Assembly: GCF_963378075.1 (NCBI RefSeq)
Contig: NZ_OY726394.1
Location: forward strand, 682,001 to 746,000
Source of the DNA: Mycolicibacter sp. MU0083
Lineage (GTDB): Bacteria > Actinomycetota > Actinomycetes > Mycobacteriales > Mycobacteriaceae
Direction: 5' to 3'
DNA length: 64,000 bases
Position 1 is the first letter of the stretch. Every line of letters begins with the position of its first letter. This document shows positions 63,802-64,000 of the stretch, in pieces. The notes under the pieces are model-generated. The model ran no database searches, was not told the DNA's origin, and saw only the letters and a list, made by a program, of their open reading frames with translations. Position numbers and translations under genes: made by a program.

Positions 63802-64000
63802 TCCGGCGTGCGGTCCTGCCCGGCGGGTCGTGCGTCGACATCCGGCTCGGCGACACCATCGAACAACTCGCCCCGGCGCTGGCCGCCCAACCCGGCGAAG
63901 ACGTCGTCGACGCCCACGGCGCCACGGTGATCCCCGGCCTGCACGACCACCACGTGCATCTGCGATCGGCTGCGGCCGCACTGGAATCGGTGCGCCTGGG
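63795..64000 (+). CDS. Amidohydrolase-family protein, N-terminal part
   Basis: The gene runs off the window; about 68 codons are seen. GTG 63795 overlaps the CoA transferase stop. The N-terminus has the small beta-sandwich of composite amidohydrolases (IRRAVLPGG...IEQLAPALAA) and then ATVIPGLHDHHVHLRS, the HxH metal motif on strand 1 of the TIM barrel. Such enzymes cleave amide, ester or lactone bonds in rings; in this setting it could open a ring or release an acid for the neighbouring CoA enzymes. Substrate unknown. Confidence 0.85.
   Translation, partial: MLIRRAVLPGGSCVDIRLGDTIEQLAPALAAQPGEDVVDAHGATVIPGLHDHHVHLRSAAAALESVRL

Overview
The window is chromosomal DNA of a mycobacterium, most likely a fast-growing Mycolicibacterium-type species. 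It is GC-rich and uses many GTG starts. The order nfo - fadE8 - echA4 - PaaX regulator - echA5 - two DUF3060 proteins - TetR - rpsL - rpsG - fusA - tuf - mycofactocin-type SDR - ferredoxin reductase is the order of the streptomycin-operon neighbourhood of Mycobacterium tuberculosis as I recall it (Rv0670 to Rv0688). lpqP and mmpS5/mmpL5/Rv0678, which I recall from that neighbourhood, are absent here. No tRNA, rRNA, CRISPR array or insertion sequence was seen.

Layout. 0-3.1 kb: the end of an NDH-2-like oxidoreductase, a membrane cytochrome b/molybdopterin fusion and endonuclease IV. 3.1-3.5 kb: a 399-base gap with a promoter-like pair and a strong hairpin. 3.5-7.6 kb: fadE8, echA4, a PaaX-type regulator and echA5. 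7.7-9.2 kb: two exported DUF3060 proteins divergent from a TetR gene, with a palindrome between. 9.3-13.9 kb: the str operon, ending in a clear terminator after tuf. 13.9-16.0 kb: an SDR and a ferredoxin reductase behind a KstR-type motif.

From 16 kb onward almost every gene belongs to CoA-thioester catabolism. 16.1-20.9 kb: phosphotransferase, SDR, acyl-CoA dehydrogenase, TetR and quinone oxidoreductase. 20.9-24.8 kb: a lipocalin-like protein with an acyl-CoA carboxylase beta subunit, then a divergent phosphotransferase and crotonase. 25.0-30.7 kb: an orphan YrbE permease pair with no mce genes, followed by a two-subunit B12 mutase, an F420-type oxidoreductase and a CoA transferase. 30.7-33.8 kb: a zinc-ribbon hypothetical, a thiolase-like/DUF35 pair and a TetR. 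34.0-37.3 kb: acyl-CoA dehydrogenase, crotonase and a DUF222-HNH (13E12-type) gene. 37.3-43.4 kb: a minus-strand operon of two acyl-CoA ligases, SDR, GntR and a beta-propeller protein. 43.5-57.9 kb: 13 tightly packed genes, including two large/small acyl-CoA dehydrogenase pairs, a ThDP enzyme, two CoA transferases, two crotonases and a thiolase. 58-64 kb: a TetR with two small unknown genes, an acyl-CoA ligase, a crotonase, a CoA transferase and the start of an amidohydrolase.

In total I count nine acyl-CoA dehydrogenases, seven crotonase-fold proteins, four class III CoA transferases, three acyl-CoA ligases, four SDRs and four TetR regulators. The genes look like one or more pathways for activating, oxidising and cleaving an unusual acyl, branched or alicyclic acid; the substrate cannot be read from the sequence. 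A recurring inverted repeat, GAGAA-5 nt-TTCTC, lies before several of these transcription units and suggests that they share a regulator.
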